Positions 32,858-43,896 are shown, counted from the stretch's first letter. The stretch: DNA of 64,000 nt from Plotosus lineatus (GCA_024760905.1 CM045733.1:33081001-33145000), one strand, 5' to 3'. The notes: generated from the letters alone by a model not told the origin. Program-made: numbers and translations.

Positions 32858-33105
32858 TGTAAGAACTCTCTCTGTAGAAGCTCTTATGTAAACCTGCACG
32901 ATCTGGATTCCTGTATCTCAACGTCTTAGAGCGCTCCGGGAGCAACAGACAACGAACCACACGAGTGAAATCAGTCTGGTTTATTCATCAGAAGCTCAGA
33001 GGGTGTTTCTGAGCACAAACTTTTTATACAGTATGTGTTCGTGCAAAAAGTAGACAAGATACAGAATCAGGTGTCCTTGGTTCAGAGTACATTCGTCATA
33101 GCATC

Positions 33106-33164
<59 letters not shown>

Positions 33165-33461
33165 TGTGTGTATGTATGTGTATGTGTGTATGTATGTGTG
33201 TGTGTGTGTGTATGTGTGTATGTATGTGTGTGTGTATGTATGTGTGTGTGTAGATAGCACCATATCATGTTATTTACATAACTGCGTGCATTCGTACGTA
33301 GGTAGGTGGTGATAAAAGAGGGACAGCCTTGAACATCCAGTTAGGTCTGGTTGATGTTTTACACAAAACTTAGGGACATCGGGGTACAACAGGATAAGGA
33401 GAACTTCTTGCTTCATGGTTCAATAAACAGGTACGTATTAGGTCAGAGATATATTCTAACA
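32858..33461 (-). repeat. Retroviral 3' LTR (minus orientation)
   Basis: 604 bp, same sequence as the other LTR except for a shorter TG/CA tract and single changes near 33370 and 33430. The purine tract AAAAGAGGGGAAC adjoins it at about 33462-33475. Confidence 0.93.
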
Positions 33462-33670
33462 GTTCCCCTCTTTTATACTTTAATGTTCATGAAGTATAAA
33501 TCATTCGTTGCAGAATACACAAAGGTTCAGCGGGTGTCGAAGGTCGGGATCTTTCAGGAGACCAGGGACCGCGGTTGATCGGGGCCTGTGCTTGAAGGGC
33601 AGCTTGAGCTGCGACGCCCTTCGCCCACTGCCTCGAGATACTCAGGTCCCCTCAAGATCCCGACTCCTCA

Positions 33671-34043
33671 CTACACCTGGGACGAAGGGTAAGAGGTGCC
33701 GTCGGACTGCGCATCCAGTTGCGTATACTTTGGTCCACTAAAAGCGTCCATCAGGGCCCACACATGATTCAGCAGACACCTAAGGATGCAAGGTCCGAAC
33801 ACACACACCAACAGCAGACAAATGCATACAGGCACAAGCATGGTTAAATATGGAGTGAATATACCAAAAAGGGAATGGAGGAAACAGAGAGCAAACAATA
33901 CATTCTTCTAAAGTTACATCACGTTTCACAGTAAAATTCAAATACTGCCAGAACATGTTATTTTCAGTATGACGGTAATATGTACAAAGACCCGGGGCTG
34001 AGCACATCAGCCCGAGCAAGAGCAGAACATGGAGGGTATACAT
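33671..34043 (-). pseudogene. env: Retroviral env remnant
   Basis: One frame from 34043 begins with a signal-peptide-like MYTLHVLLLLGLMC. An overlapping frame (33671-33898) encodes a long hydrophobic segment (YLTMLVPVCICLLLVCVFG) with a Cys-rich cytoplasmic end, as in a transmembrane subunit. The surface subunit and most of the ectodomain are absent, so no functional envelope is encoded. Confidence 0.65.
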
Positions 34044-34235
34044 AACACAGGATATTTTCGGTTATCCGTTCCCAGTACGAGAGGGTGTAAAGGTGGTACT
34101 CGTAAGCTTATGTTGAGCCGAATCCGTTAGAAAACACTTCTCCCCTCTTAGGTGATATATGTGTCTTAAGACCTGGAACAGAGGTAATAAAGATAGACAA
34201 CATCATGGTCACACAAAAACAAACAATACAATACT

Positions 34236-35366
34236 TCATTGTGGAGTTTTCTTCAGTCTGGTAGCATGGATCCACTGTGGAAAGAGGTCAGTTAGTACGG
34301 TGGTACGGGTTACAGCGAGTATCCCCGTGGGCTCACTGTAAGGAGTGTCTCCCAAAGATGAATTTAGTTTCACAAATTTCTTGACCAGCACATTGTCTCC
34401 TACCTTGAAGGCATGAGTGCTTGCATCGGCCGGGACCGAAGTATTCTGATTAGTGCGTTCCCAATAGTCGTTTAGGACCTTAACAAGGCCCACGGCATAC
34501 TCGCTCATGTGTATATCTAAATCTTCCGTCCCCAAAGCCTGTTTTCCCTTCCTCCAAGGAGCAGGAAAGGGTCTCCCCATTACCACTTCATAAGGGGATA
34601 GATTCCCTAAGGCCACCTGCGAGGTCATCCGCAGATCCGCTAGGACCACAGGCAGCACCGAAACCCAATTCCTGGATCCGGTGGCGTGCATTGCTTTTCG
34701 TAATTTCCCTTTAATGGTTCTGTTTGTTCGTTCCACGATTCCAGAGGAATGAGGGTGATATGGGACATGGAAACGCCAATTGATCTTTAGCTCTTGTGCC
34801 AACAGTTGAGTGACTTTTGAGGTGAATGGTGTGCCTTTGTCCGAATCAATACCCAACGGGAGGCCATATCTGGGAATAATTTCCTGTGATAACTTTTGAA
34901 CCACTACTCGGGCGTTTTCGTTCCCACACGGGAAAGCTTCAACCCATCGAGAGAATTTATCCACGATAACCAATAGATATTTAAAGGGGCCCTGCCGGGG
35001 CATGTGAGTAAAATCTATCTGCCACTCCTGGAAGGGAGTATCTGGTTCCGGCAGATGCTGATGTGATGCATGTGGTTTGGACACATTGTTCTGTGCACAA
35101 ACCAGGCATTTGTCCAGAATGCTGTGCACCGTAGAGGCTAGTTGTCGTATACAGAAATCTTTTTCCATATCTGTCACCACCCCTCTTCGACCGCGATGTG
35201 TAGGCCCGTGAAACTCGCGGACGAGGAAAGGAAGGCAGTGCGTGGGCAGACATAGGCGACCGGGTCGAATCGAGTAGAATGCCGTCACCCGAGGGCTGAG
35301 AGCCCTGCGAGGACCAAAATCAGTGTCTTCTGTGGACGCCGAGGACTGAAGGGATTTCAGATCCAA
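34236..35366 (-). CDS. pol: Retroviral pol: integrase
   Basis: 376 open codons. An HHCC zinc motif (HGPTHRG to CLVCAQ) is followed by the D-D-35-E core: WQIDFT, GIDSDKGTPF and SSGIVERTNR. A C-terminal DNA-binding region with FKVGDNVLVKK and ATRLKKTPQ follows. All catalytic residues are present, so this is the best-kept part of the element. It needs read-through of the TAG at about 35380 to be made with the rest of pol. Confidence 0.85.
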   Translation of the reverse strand: MDLKSLQSSASTEDTDFGPRRALSPRVTAFYSIRPGRLCLPTHCLPFLVREFHGPTHRGRRGVVTDMEKDFCIRQLASTVHSILDKCLVCAQNNVSKPHASHQHLPEPDTPFQEWQIDFTHMPRQGPFKYLLVIVDKFSRWVEAFPCGNENARVVVQKLSQEIIPRYGLPLGIDSDKGTPFTSKVTQLLAQELKINWRFHVPYHPHSSGIVERTNRTIKGKLRKAMHATGSRNWVSVLPVVLADLRMTSQVALGNLSPYEVVMGRPFPAPWRKGKQALGTEDLDIHMSEYAVGLVKVLNDYWERTNQNTSVPADASTHAFKVGDNVLVKKFVKLNSSLGDTPYSEPTGILAVTRTTVLTDLFPQWIHATRLKKTPQ

Positions 35367-35381
35367 GTCAGGAGGAGGGCG

Positions 35382-35780
35382 CTAAGCATGTGTGAGGTTG
35401 ACACCAGCGGGCTGCAGGAACGGCGGCATGGAGCCGAGCGAGGCAGCCTGTTTAGCCGCGCGGTCAGCCAAAGAGTTACCTCGTGCCTCATCAGTGTGGT
35501 CAGAGGAATGACCGCGGGTCTTTACGATCGCTAAACGGAGCGGGAGATTGCAGGACACAATAAGATTCTGGACTAAGGTGGAATGTGAAATGGGCTTACC
35601 GTCAGCAGCAGTGAAACCACGAGATTGCCAGATACGGCCGAAATCATGCGCCACCCCAAAAGCGTAACGAGAGTCAGTGTATATAGTAACATCCTGGTCG
35701 GAAGCGAGAGTGCATGCCCGAGTGAGCGCATATAACTCTGCTGCTTGAGCGGAATTAAAGGGGAGCGAGTACGCTTCCAA
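35382..35780 (-). pseudogene. pol: Retroviral pol: RNase H
   Basis: AQAAELYALTRAC holds the catalytic Glu, YTDSRYAFGVAHDFG the Asp, and RGHSSDHTDEARGNSLADRA the final His and Asp. The frame ends at a TAG (LTHA stop) just before the integrase frame, which continues in the same register. Confidence 0.85.
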
Positions 35781-35811
35781 AACTTGGTCCGGTAAGGAAC
35801 ATACTGCGTAG

Positions 35812-37221
35812 TCAAGAGAGGAAAACTCCGTCGGAGGGTTTCGAGCATGACCCGTCTACAAACAGGGAGAGACCTGTGGAGAGAGGAGTAGACATTAAGT
35901 CGGATCTAATGCTGGTGTCATGAACAATAGTGTCCATGCAGTCATGTTCCAATGGTTCGCAGTCGTCATGAGCATTAAGCAGGCGCTGTAGAGCCTGCGC
36001 CACGTTATCTAGGGAAGAGGAACAGGATATAGTTAGGTTGTCAGTAGCACAAAGGATGGCCTCGTAACCTGAACGACGTTGAGAAGACATGTGTTGTGTA
36101 GACAGAGTATTAAGGATATGCCTAACCTGATGGCTGGTGTGTAAAACGAGTGGATGAGAGAGCACTATTTTTTCTGCTTCGAGAACTAACACCGCACTGG
36201 CAGCGACAGCGCGGAGACAGACAGGTAAACCCTGAGCCACAGTATCTAGAGTTTTGGAGAGGAAAGCACAATGCCTAAGTCCCCCCCCGTGGTCCTGCGC
36301 CAAGACTCCAGAAGCCGTGCCGGCCTGGTGAGCGACGTAGAGATGAAAGGGTTTGTTGTAATCCGGGAGCCCGAGAGCCGGCGCGGAGCATAGGGCCGAC
36401 TTCAGGGCTTTGAATGCGTCCAGCATGTCCTCAGTCCAGACCAAGGGTTGGTGGAGAGGGTCAGTGTGAGCCACGGCAGAGCGTAAACGTTTGTCATAAA
36501 AGGAACAGTCTGGGATCCATTGGCGGCAGTAGTTAATGAGCCCCAGGAAAGCCAGGAGCGCTTGTTTAGTGGCAGGCTTCTGAGTGTCCACTATGATCTT
36601 GACGCGATCCTGAGTAAGGCGTTTTATCCCGTGAGAGAGTTCATAGCCCAGATATATCACAGTGGGGAGGCAGAACTGTAACTTGGGCTTGGAGACCTTG
36701 AAACCCTTTTTTTCCAGTAAGAGGAGCAACTGGACAGTGGCGTCGAGGCAGAGTTCATAGGTAAACCCTGTAACCAGGAGGTCATCAGCATAAGAGTGTA
36801 CGCAGGAACCAACGGGGACGTCCAAAGAACCCAACGCGTCCCTAACTGCAGCCGAAAACACGGCCGGAGAGTCAATAAATCCTTGAGGTAATCTAGTCCA
36901 CGTGTACTGTCGCTGCCGGTGTGTGAAAGCGAAGAGAGGTTGTGTGCTTGGCTCAACAGGGATACTAAAAAACGCCGAGCACAGATCGATTACGGAAAAA
37001 TGAGTGTGATCGCAAGGAATAGAAGCCATAATAGAGGGCACATCCGGAACAACCGGTGAAACTGGAACGATGAGCTCGTTAATTTTTCCGAGGTCTTGTG
37101 TCAGACGCCAGGAACCGTCTGGCTTAGGAACCGGGTTCACAGGCGTGTTATAAGGGCTTGTGCACGGCACAATGATACCCTGTTCCAGAAGAGCGGCCAA
37201 AATAGTGTCGATACCCAACAT
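35812..37221 (-). pseudogene. pol: Retroviral pol: reverse transcriptase and RNase H start
   Basis: A 469-codon frame contains NPVPKPDGSWRLTQDL, FSVIDLCSAFFSIPV, TRLPQGFIDSPAVFS and the catalytic YADDLLVTG. Thumb and connection regions follow, then LFVDGSCS, the first RNase H Asp. It then shifts frame; the domain resumes at 35780. The polymerase part looks intact. Confidence 0.85.
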
Positions 37222-38164
37222 TTTTTTTAGGCGACAAGGGGTACTGTCGGATGTACACGGGCGAAATGTGCTTCACGGTAGCTTCATATGGGACGCAGTC
37301 CACACAACCCACGTCATTCTTATGCTCTGCCCAAAGATTGGTGGGCATCGTGTCGAGTACAGGGGGCGAGGTGGAACTCACCACGCACGCCGAATTAACA
37401 TTAAAAGGCAAGGGCTGCGCTTGCAATGATAACAGAGAAACGGAGGAGGTGTCGCACGTTTGGATGGTCATGCTCGAACCTTGGAAAGAGATTTGGAACC
37501 CCAGAACACTCATGAGGTCACGGCCTAACAAATTAAAGGGGCATTCGGACATATGTACAAAAGAATAGGATATCTGTAATTTATCAAGCGTGTGATCATC
37601 AGGAAAATGTAGGAGAAGGGGTGGCGTATATGGGGAGGAGAAGGGAACCCCATCCATTCCCACAGTAATGACATTTCCCGTTTTTTTTATACGAATCCTT
37701 CCTTCGATTCTTATCCCTCGGACCCTTTCTCCGGCAGTTCTAACGATGAGACGTTGACGATCTGTGAAATGCGGTTTAAGTGCGCTCTGGACTTCTTGGA
37801 GACAATTACTTAAGAAACTGGACACGAACATAGAATTTGCCGCTTCGGTATCAAGAGGAAATCCTCCCACATGACGCCACGTTTCAGTAAAACGATTCCA
37901 AAATACTGAGGTTAATTCGCCTCGCTTCTGTTTGCAATTGGTCACGTGTGAAAGATCACAAGCTCCCTCCCGTCGGGAGACTAGATAAGCCGTTAGTTGC
38001 GCGCGCAGCTGGGTCAATGCCTCGGGATTGTCCCGCCAGAAGAGGGTGGACCGATAGGTGGTGTTACGGGGGACATAGTTTGTACACAGCAAGCTGGACT
38101 TTTGGTATTCCCTTTTTCCCTTTTCTTTACTCATTAATTTAGGTTTGGGGACATTCTGCGTCAC
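37148..38164 (-). pseudogene. gag: Retroviral gag capsid remnant fused to the protease end and pol start
   Basis: A 338-codon frame has a capsid-like region (GELTSVFWNRFTETWRHVGG). It passes after about 150 residues into a protease C-terminal signature (PFNLLGRDLMSVLG). The nucleocapsid and the protease active-site Asp-Thr/Ser-Gly are not seen, so a deletion joined them. The last residues run into the reverse transcriptase region in another frame. Confidence 0.75.
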
Positions 38165-38254
38165 CCTTTTTGGCTCGAACAGTTATTTTAACGATAGCCA
38201 GTACGAACGCATTTCATACCATTTTACATAAGCCTCCTTCATGTATTCATAATC

Positions 38255-38476
38255 CTAGGAAGGGTTGCCCAATCCATCATAAATCATGCGATGCGCGGAT
38301 GTCAGAAATCCTGCATCAAAAGTCCCATTTCGAGGAAAGTTTGGTACTTGGTCGAGTCCCTCAGTCCATCCCGCCAAATTGCTGAGCCATGGCTCAGTAT
38401 AATAAGCTAGACCACATCTATTCATCCACTCCTTCGGAGTTTCCCGGGGATTAGGCTTTGGGTAGGAATTTCCCAT
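38255..38476 (-). pseudogene. gag: Retroviral gag, matrix start
   Basis: A 73-codon frame starts MGNSYPKP, with Gly2 as in myristoylated matrix proteins, and contains WMNRCGLAYYTEPW. It ends in a stop long before a full matrix-capsid length, so the gene is interrupted. Confidence 0.7.
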
Positions 38477-38546
38477 TGTCTATCTTCTAACAAAAACAAA
38501 AAATACGTTGGCATACAGGAATACACGTGCACCTTTTGTATAGCGC

Positions 38547-38610
38547 TCTTCCCAGTTATAGCAACTGAGGATAAACCGTCCCAGTTATAGCAACTGAGGA
38601 TAACCGTCCC
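38547..38610. repeat. Tandem duplication of about 29 bp in the retroviral leader
   Basis: CCCAGTTATAGCAACTGAGG occurs twice in a row (near 38550 and 38579), each followed by ATAA(A)CCGT. Confidence 0.85.
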
Positions 38611-38688
38611 TTATGAAAAGGGGATAACAGACGCTCAGATACTGCTAACCAGGTAGTCAAACAAATCTTGTCTTACCTGATCAGGAGT

Positions 38689-38706
38689 ATCACGTCGGGG
38701 TCACCA
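38689..38706 (-). other. Retroviral primer-binding site for tRNA-Trp
   Basis: Plus-strand ATCACGTCGGGGTCACCA is the 3' end of a vertebrate tRNA-Trp including CCA. It lies three bases inside the 5' LTR. A splice donor, CAG|GTAAGA, follows about 20 bp downstream in element orientation. Confidence 0.9.
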
Positions 38707-38709
38707 AAT

Positions 38710-38957
38710 TGTAAGAACTCTCTCTGTAGAAGCTCTTATGTAAACCTGCACGATCTGGATTCCTGTATCTCAACGTCTTAGAGCGCTCCGGGAGCAACAG
38801 ACAACGAACCACACGAGTGAAATCAGTCTGGTTTATTCATCAGAAGCTCAGAGGGTGTTTCTGAGCACAAACTTTTTATACAGTATGTGTTCGTGCAAAA
38901 AGTAGACAAGATACAGAATCAGGTGTCCTTGGTTCAGAGTACATTCGTCATAGCATC

Positions 38958-39039
<82 letters not shown>

Positions 39040-39365
39040 GTGTGTGTGTGTGTGTGTGTATGTGTGTGTGTATGTATGTGTATGTGTGTATGTATGTGTG
39101 TGTGTGTGTATGTGTGTATGTATGTGTGTGTGTGTATGTATGTGTGTGTGTGTGTAGATAGCACCATATCATGTTATTTACATAACTGCGTGCATTCGTA
39201 CGTAGGTAGGTGGTGATAAAAGAGGGACAGCCTTGAACATCCAGTTAGGTCTGGTTGATGTTTTACACAAAACTCAGGGACATCGGGGTACAACAGGATA
39301 AGGAGAACTTCTTGCTTCATGGTTCAATAAACATGTACGTATTAGGTCAGAGATATATTCTAACA
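38710..39365 (-). repeat. Retroviral 5' LTR (minus orientation)
   Basis: 656 bp. In minus orientation it starts TGTTAGAATATATCTC and ends GTTCTTACA. A TATA box (TATAAAAAG, 38872-38880) is followed about 35 bp later by AATAAA (38832-38837), defining U3, R and U5. A long (CA)n tract in U3 accounts for the length difference from the other LTR. Confidence 0.93.
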
Positions 39366-39384
39366 AATACCCGAGAGGTACACC

Positions 39385-39612
39385 TCACTCCCACCAGGCG
39401 GAGTGTCACAATTTTGAGAATGCTACTAAAATATCATGTCCAGGTTGTGGGGGACCCCCTCCCAATAGAAAGCTCTGTCCATCCAGGGGTAAAACCTGTC
39501 ACCAGTGTAAGAAAAAGAACCATTTTGTCAGAGTTTGTAGAGACAATACTGATTCTTTGCATAAAAACTCTCATTATGTTCAGCCAGATAACGAATACCA
39601 GACCAACGAATG
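39385..39612 (+). pseudogene. gag: Gypsy gag, nucleocapsid zinc knuckle
   Basis: Reads CPGCGGPPPNRKLC followed by CHQCKKKNHFVRVC, a C-x2-C-x4-H-x4-C knuckle near 39499-39540. It resumes immediately after the retrovirus insertion. Confidence 0.75.
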
Positions 39613-39714
39613 ATCACAATATGAGGAATATGAACATTTAAGTTTGTACAGGACCACTACCACTTCTGACAAAAGTGTAGTAAAGCCATATTACTGCGCC
39701 CTAACTCTAAATAA

Positions 39715-40065
39715 TGGGGGGGCAGTGGTGGTCTAGCGGTATAGGGTGCTGGATCGCTGATCCAAAGGTTGGGGGTTCGATTCCCACTCTCCACAAGGTT
39801 GTCACTGTCCTCCCCAGTGCAGCTAACTGGGTTGTCAAAGGCCGGCCATGTCTCTCACTGTCTATGGTGTGAGGCATGCAAAAGAATCATTGCTGACTTT
39901 CGACAAGAGTAGCTGCAAAGCCGTTGGCGTGTTTCCACCCTGCGATGGCCTGGTGAGCTGTCCAGGGTGTACTCTGCCCTCGCCCGAAGTCGGCTGGGAT
40001 GGGCGCCAGCCTCCCCGCGACCCTACTTAGGATTAAGCGGTTACAGAAAATGAACTGATGAACTG
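39715..40065 (+). mobile_element. SINE-1, tail-A form, inside the Gypsy element
   Basis: Complete head, core and tail A. Perfect 12-bp duplication AACTCTAAATAA at 39703-39714 and 40066-40077. It lies between the Gypsy zinc knuckle and protease. Confidence 0.92.
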
Positions 40066-40077
40066 AACTCTAAATAA

Positions 40078-40467
40078 CACCCCCACTATGATGGAAATTG
40101 ACACAGGTGCTGCCACGTCCATCATCAGTTCAGATCAAGTGGAATTATTAAAACAAAATGGTCAGCAGTTGAACATTGAAGCTAATAATTTGCTTCTTCT
40201 ATGTACCTATTCAGGTGAAACCTTGAAACCTGAAGAGCGCGTTCAGTTAAATGTTGTCGATTAAAATAAAACCTTCAAACTACCCTGTTTGATCGTGAAG
40301 GGTAATGGGCCAAATTTGCTAGGTCGTGATTGGCTACAACAAATGAAGTTAAATTGGACTGAAGTCCATAAAGTCGACAGCAAGAACTTCACTGATTTGT
40401 TTCCTGATCTATTTAAACCAGGCATGGGCAAGCTTAAGAATGTTCCTTCCAAACTACATATTGAAGT
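40078..40467 (+). pseudogene. pol: Gypsy protease
   Basis: MMEIDTGAATSIISSDQVEL carries the Asp-Thr-Gly active site near 40100. An in-frame TAA at 40261 and then PCLIVKGNGPNLLGRDWLQQ close the domain. It is cut by the SINE at 40468. Confidence 0.75.
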
Positions 40468-40813
40468 CTGTCTTCCTTTCGGCTTTTTCCCTTTTACTCG
40501 GGAGTCGCCACAGCGAATCATCTGATTCGCACGTTTTGATTTGACAGAGGTTTTTACGTCGGATGCCCTTCCTGTCACAACCCTTTTAGCAGGGGACAGA
40601 AACACGCTGACGACTTTGCAACCTACTCTTTATGAATGTCAGCAATGGTTCTTTTACATGCCTCTCACCATCGACAGTGAGAGACATGGCCCATCTTTGA
40701 TAATCCAGTTAGCCGCACTGGGGGGACAGTGACAACCTTGTGGAGATTGGGACTCGAACCCCCAACCTTTGGATCAGCGATCCAGCGCCCTATACCACTA
40801 GACCACCACTGCC
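40468..40813 (-). mobile_element. SINE-1, tail-B form, inside the Gypsy element
   Basis: Head at 40813 (GGGGCAGTGGTGGTCTAGTG, minus), B box GGTTCGAGTCCC, tail B at 40468. Next to it 40814-40985 holds an (AT)n run and unassigned sequence before the Gypsy frame resumes. Confidence 0.85.
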
Positions 40814-40819
40814 CCTTTA

Positions 40820-40853
<34 letters not shown>

Positions 40854-40989
40854 AACACACACAAACCCTGAATGAAACAGCACTCTATACATCAAACCAA
40901 CTTGTTTTTGGGAGGTGGAACACCTGGAGAACCCAGAAGAAACTCCTACAAAACACATGTTGAAAATAATGTAATAATGTTATTTAAAA

Positions 40990-41928
40990 CCACACCCTGT
41001 GCCAATTTCGATGCATAGCAAAGTAGAAAAGGAACTGGATAGACTTGTAAAGGATGGTGTCATAAAACCAGTAGAAATTTCTGAGTGGGATGCACCAATT
41101 GTTCCTATTTTGAAACCTAATGGGGATGTTCGAATTTGTGTAGATTACAGACTAACTGTTAATTCTTCCACAAAAATTAGACACACACCCGACTCCGAAC
41201 ATCGAGGATTTGTACAGTAAATTAAGTGGTGGTGTCTGCTATTCCAACTTAGATCTAAGTCATGCGTATCAGCAAGTGTGCCTTGATGAAGAGTCGCAGA
41301 AACTAACAACTATCAGTACAACAAAGGGACTGTTTTCATACACTCGTCTCCTTTATGGTGTGTCATCAGCACCTGGGATTTTTCAGAGAATCATGGAGAA
41401 AATTCTCCAAGGTATTCCCATTTTGATAGTTTACATCGATGACATTATTGTGGCTGGTCGTTCTTATCGTGAAGCACGTGCTAATCTCCTAACTACCTTA
41501 CGTTGCTTCGAGGAATCTGGGCCGAAAGTAAACAATGATAAGTGTACATTCCTGCATCCCAACTGCGTGGGTCTAGATCAGACGATATTCACTCAATTAG
41601 TGATAAAATGCACCCGTACCCACCTCAGTAACAAAAGTGAAAAGTTACTGAAGACTTATTAACTACTACAACAAATTCATGAATAATGTTAGTACCACAC
41701 TTGCACCACTATATGATTTGTTATGTAAAAACCAACCATGGAAATGGGGCCCAGATCAACACCGTCGTACTCTCCCACCAGATGGAGGACAGAACAGATA
41801 AACCCATAGCATACACTTCGAGGTCACTCGTACCTGCCGAGAAGAATTACGCTCAAATTGAACCTGAGGGTCTTGCTATAATTTTTCATGTTACTAAATT
41901 CCACAAGTGGGGGCAGATGGTGGTCTAG
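40990..41928 (+). pseudogene. pol: Gypsy reverse transcriptase and RNase H start
   Basis: VPISMHSKVEKELDRLVKDG and DAPIVPILKPNGDVRICVDY (40999-41220) are followed after a frameshift by YSNLDLSHAYQQVCLDEESQ, a GVSSAPGIFQRIM region and the catalytic YIDDIIVAG (41210-41662). RNase H text (PIAYTSRSLVPAEKNYAQIE) follows until the SINE at 41909. Typical Ty3/Gypsy order, several frame breaks. Confidence 0.85.
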
Positions 41929-42263
41929 TGGTATAGGGCGCTGGATCACTGATCCAAAGGTTGGGGGTTCGAGTCCCACTCTCCACAAGGTTGTCACTGT
42001 CCCCCCCAGTGCGGCTAACTGGGTTATCAAAGGCGGGCCATGTCTCTCACCGTCTATGGTGAGAGGCATGTAAAAGAACCATTGCTGACTTTCGTAAAAA
42101 GTAGCTGCAAAGTCGTCAGTGTGTTTCTGTCCCTTGCTAAAAAGGGTTGTGACAGGAAGGGCAGCCGACGTAAAAATCTCTGCCAAATCAAATGTGCGAA
42201 TCAGATGATTCGCTGTGGCGACTCCCGAGTAAAAAGGGCAAAAGACGAAAGGAAGACAGACAG
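41909..42263 (+). mobile_element. SINE-1, tail-B form, inside Gypsy RNase H
   Basis: Complete SINE with tail B ending GGAAGACAGACAG. Perfect 16-bp duplication ACTAAATTCCACAAGT at 41893-41908 and 42264-42279. The Gypsy frame resumes as KFHKYLYGREFTIQTDHKPL. Confidence 0.92.
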
Positions 42264-43896
42264 ACTAAATTCCACAAGTACCTCTATGGTCGAGAATTTA
42301 CAATACAAACTGATCACAAACCCCTGGTAGGACTGTTCAAACAAGACCGGTTGATTTCACCTATGGCCAGTGCCAGAATACAACGCTGAGCTTTAACCAG
42401 TCACACTACAGACCAGGAGAATGTAATGCTAATGCTGACGGCTTGAGTAGACTGCCACTAGACTCTCCAATTGCTCATGTACCAGTATATGAAGAAGAAG
42501 TCTTGGCTCTATCGTTACTCAATGAGACACCTGGCTCCGCTAAAATGATAGCACAGTGGCCTGGAAAAGATCCGACCTTATCACAAGTACGACGGTTTGT
42601 GTTAACTGACTGGCAGGCTGCTGATTCACCAGAATTCAAACCATATACAAATCGACAAAATGAGTTCAGTGTCAAGCAAGGTGTCCTGATGTGGGGCACT
42701 CATGCCATCATTCCTCCACTAGGTAGAGAAAGACTGCTGGAAGAGTCATACGAAACTCATCCAGGTATACTTCGCATGAAAGGTCTTGCTCGCAGCTACT
42801 TCTGGTGGTCTGGAATGGACAATGAAATTGAGAAGAAAGTGAAGGAATGTCATGTTTGTCAGATGAACTGTAAACGTCCTCCAGTGGCACCACTGCATCC
42901 GTTGGTGTGGCCAGGTAAACCATGGCACAGAATCCATATTGATTATGCTGGACCATACAAAGGACGTATGATTTTAGTTTTGGTCGATGCACATAGCAAG
43001 CACATTGGATGCACATATTGTGCCTTCCTCTACCACAGACGTCACTCTTGACAAAATTACACCAAACGTTTGCGACGTTAGGTTTGCCCATCACCATTGT
43101 CTTCGACAACGGTAACTGCTTCACCAGTTGTCAGTTCCAGGACTTTTGAAGAATGAATGGTATAAAGCACATAACATGTTCACCCTACCATCCAGCTAAT
43201 AACGGATTAGCCGAGCAAGCAGTACAGACTATCAAAGCAGGATTAGCCAAATCATCGGGTAACCTGGAAGATCGTCTGTATCGTATACTATTAGCTTATC
43301 GATTCACACCCCAAACCACCACTGGACAGTCGCCAGCAGAATTACCCTTCAAGAGAAGACCCAGAAAAGGGCTAGATTTGGTGTTGCCTCTACACATGAT
43401 CAAGTTCTTTCAAAGCAAATCGAGAGACATGATTCGCATGCCAGGGACCATGTTTCCCATATTGGTGACTCATGGGCTATGAATTTTCATGGAATACCAA
43501 AATACCAACCTGGGGTAACCGAGGAGAACTTAGGCCCTGTCACATATACAGTTAAGTTACATTATGGCCGCATCTGGCGTCGACATTAAGATCATCTCCA
43601 TCAAGGACATCCAAATGAGGAAAGTGTATCCGCTACGCCATTTCCTGTTTCAACAGTGCCATCGCCATCCTTGCTTCGTGACACCATACGACCATCGTCT
43701 GTCATTCCGACTTCACAACAGAAGGACACTGAGGAAAGCTCAACCGACCAGATACCCAGGAATTCAGATGATAAAACTGTCACTGTGGTGGTGCGATGCT
43801 CAGGTCGTACAAACCACCAGAAAAGTTGAATCTGTAAAAATGTCAATTGAGTGTATGCCGAATGCTGCTCAATGTGATAATCACTTTGTTATGTAG
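42264..43896 (+). pseudogene. pol: Gypsy RNase H end and integrase
   Basis: TDHKPLVGLF is followed by GECNANADGLSRLP, then an integrase with an H2C2 zinc part (HPGILRMKGLARSYFWWSGM to CHVCQMNC) and the core HRIHIDYAGPYKG. The core breaks near 43050 and resumes at 43153 with CSPYHPANNGLAEQAVQTIK, holding the last Glu. The remainder to 43896 shows no clear domain. Frame breaks near 43050 and 43150. Confidence 0.8.

Larger units (their letters stand above)
32858..39365 (-). mobile_element. Endogenous retrovirus, minus strand, internally deleted
   Basis: Two LTRs (38710-39365 and 32858-33461) flank gag-pro, pol and env remnants read on the minus strand. A perfect 5-bp duplication AATAC (32853-32857 and 39366-39370) marks the insertion into Gypsy gag. 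A tRNA-Trp primer site and a polypurine tract adjoin the LTRs. Outside the TG microsatellite the LTRs differ at only two positions I could find, so the insertion is recent. Gag lacks a nucleocapsid zinc knuckle and env is mostly deleted, giving 6.5 kb in all. Pol resembles gamma/epsilon-type retroviruses; the exact genus is not determined. Confidence 0.93.

Noticed and set aside
32996..33312. Open frames of repeated Cys-Val or Thr-His over TG/CA tracts (also 38887-39216, 7865-8093)
   Set aside because: They are translations of dinucleotide microsatellites in several frames and strands; no gene signal.
33671..34043. Functional retroviral envelope
   Set aside because: Only a signal-peptide-like start and a membrane-anchor end in different frames remain; the bulk of the gene is deleted.
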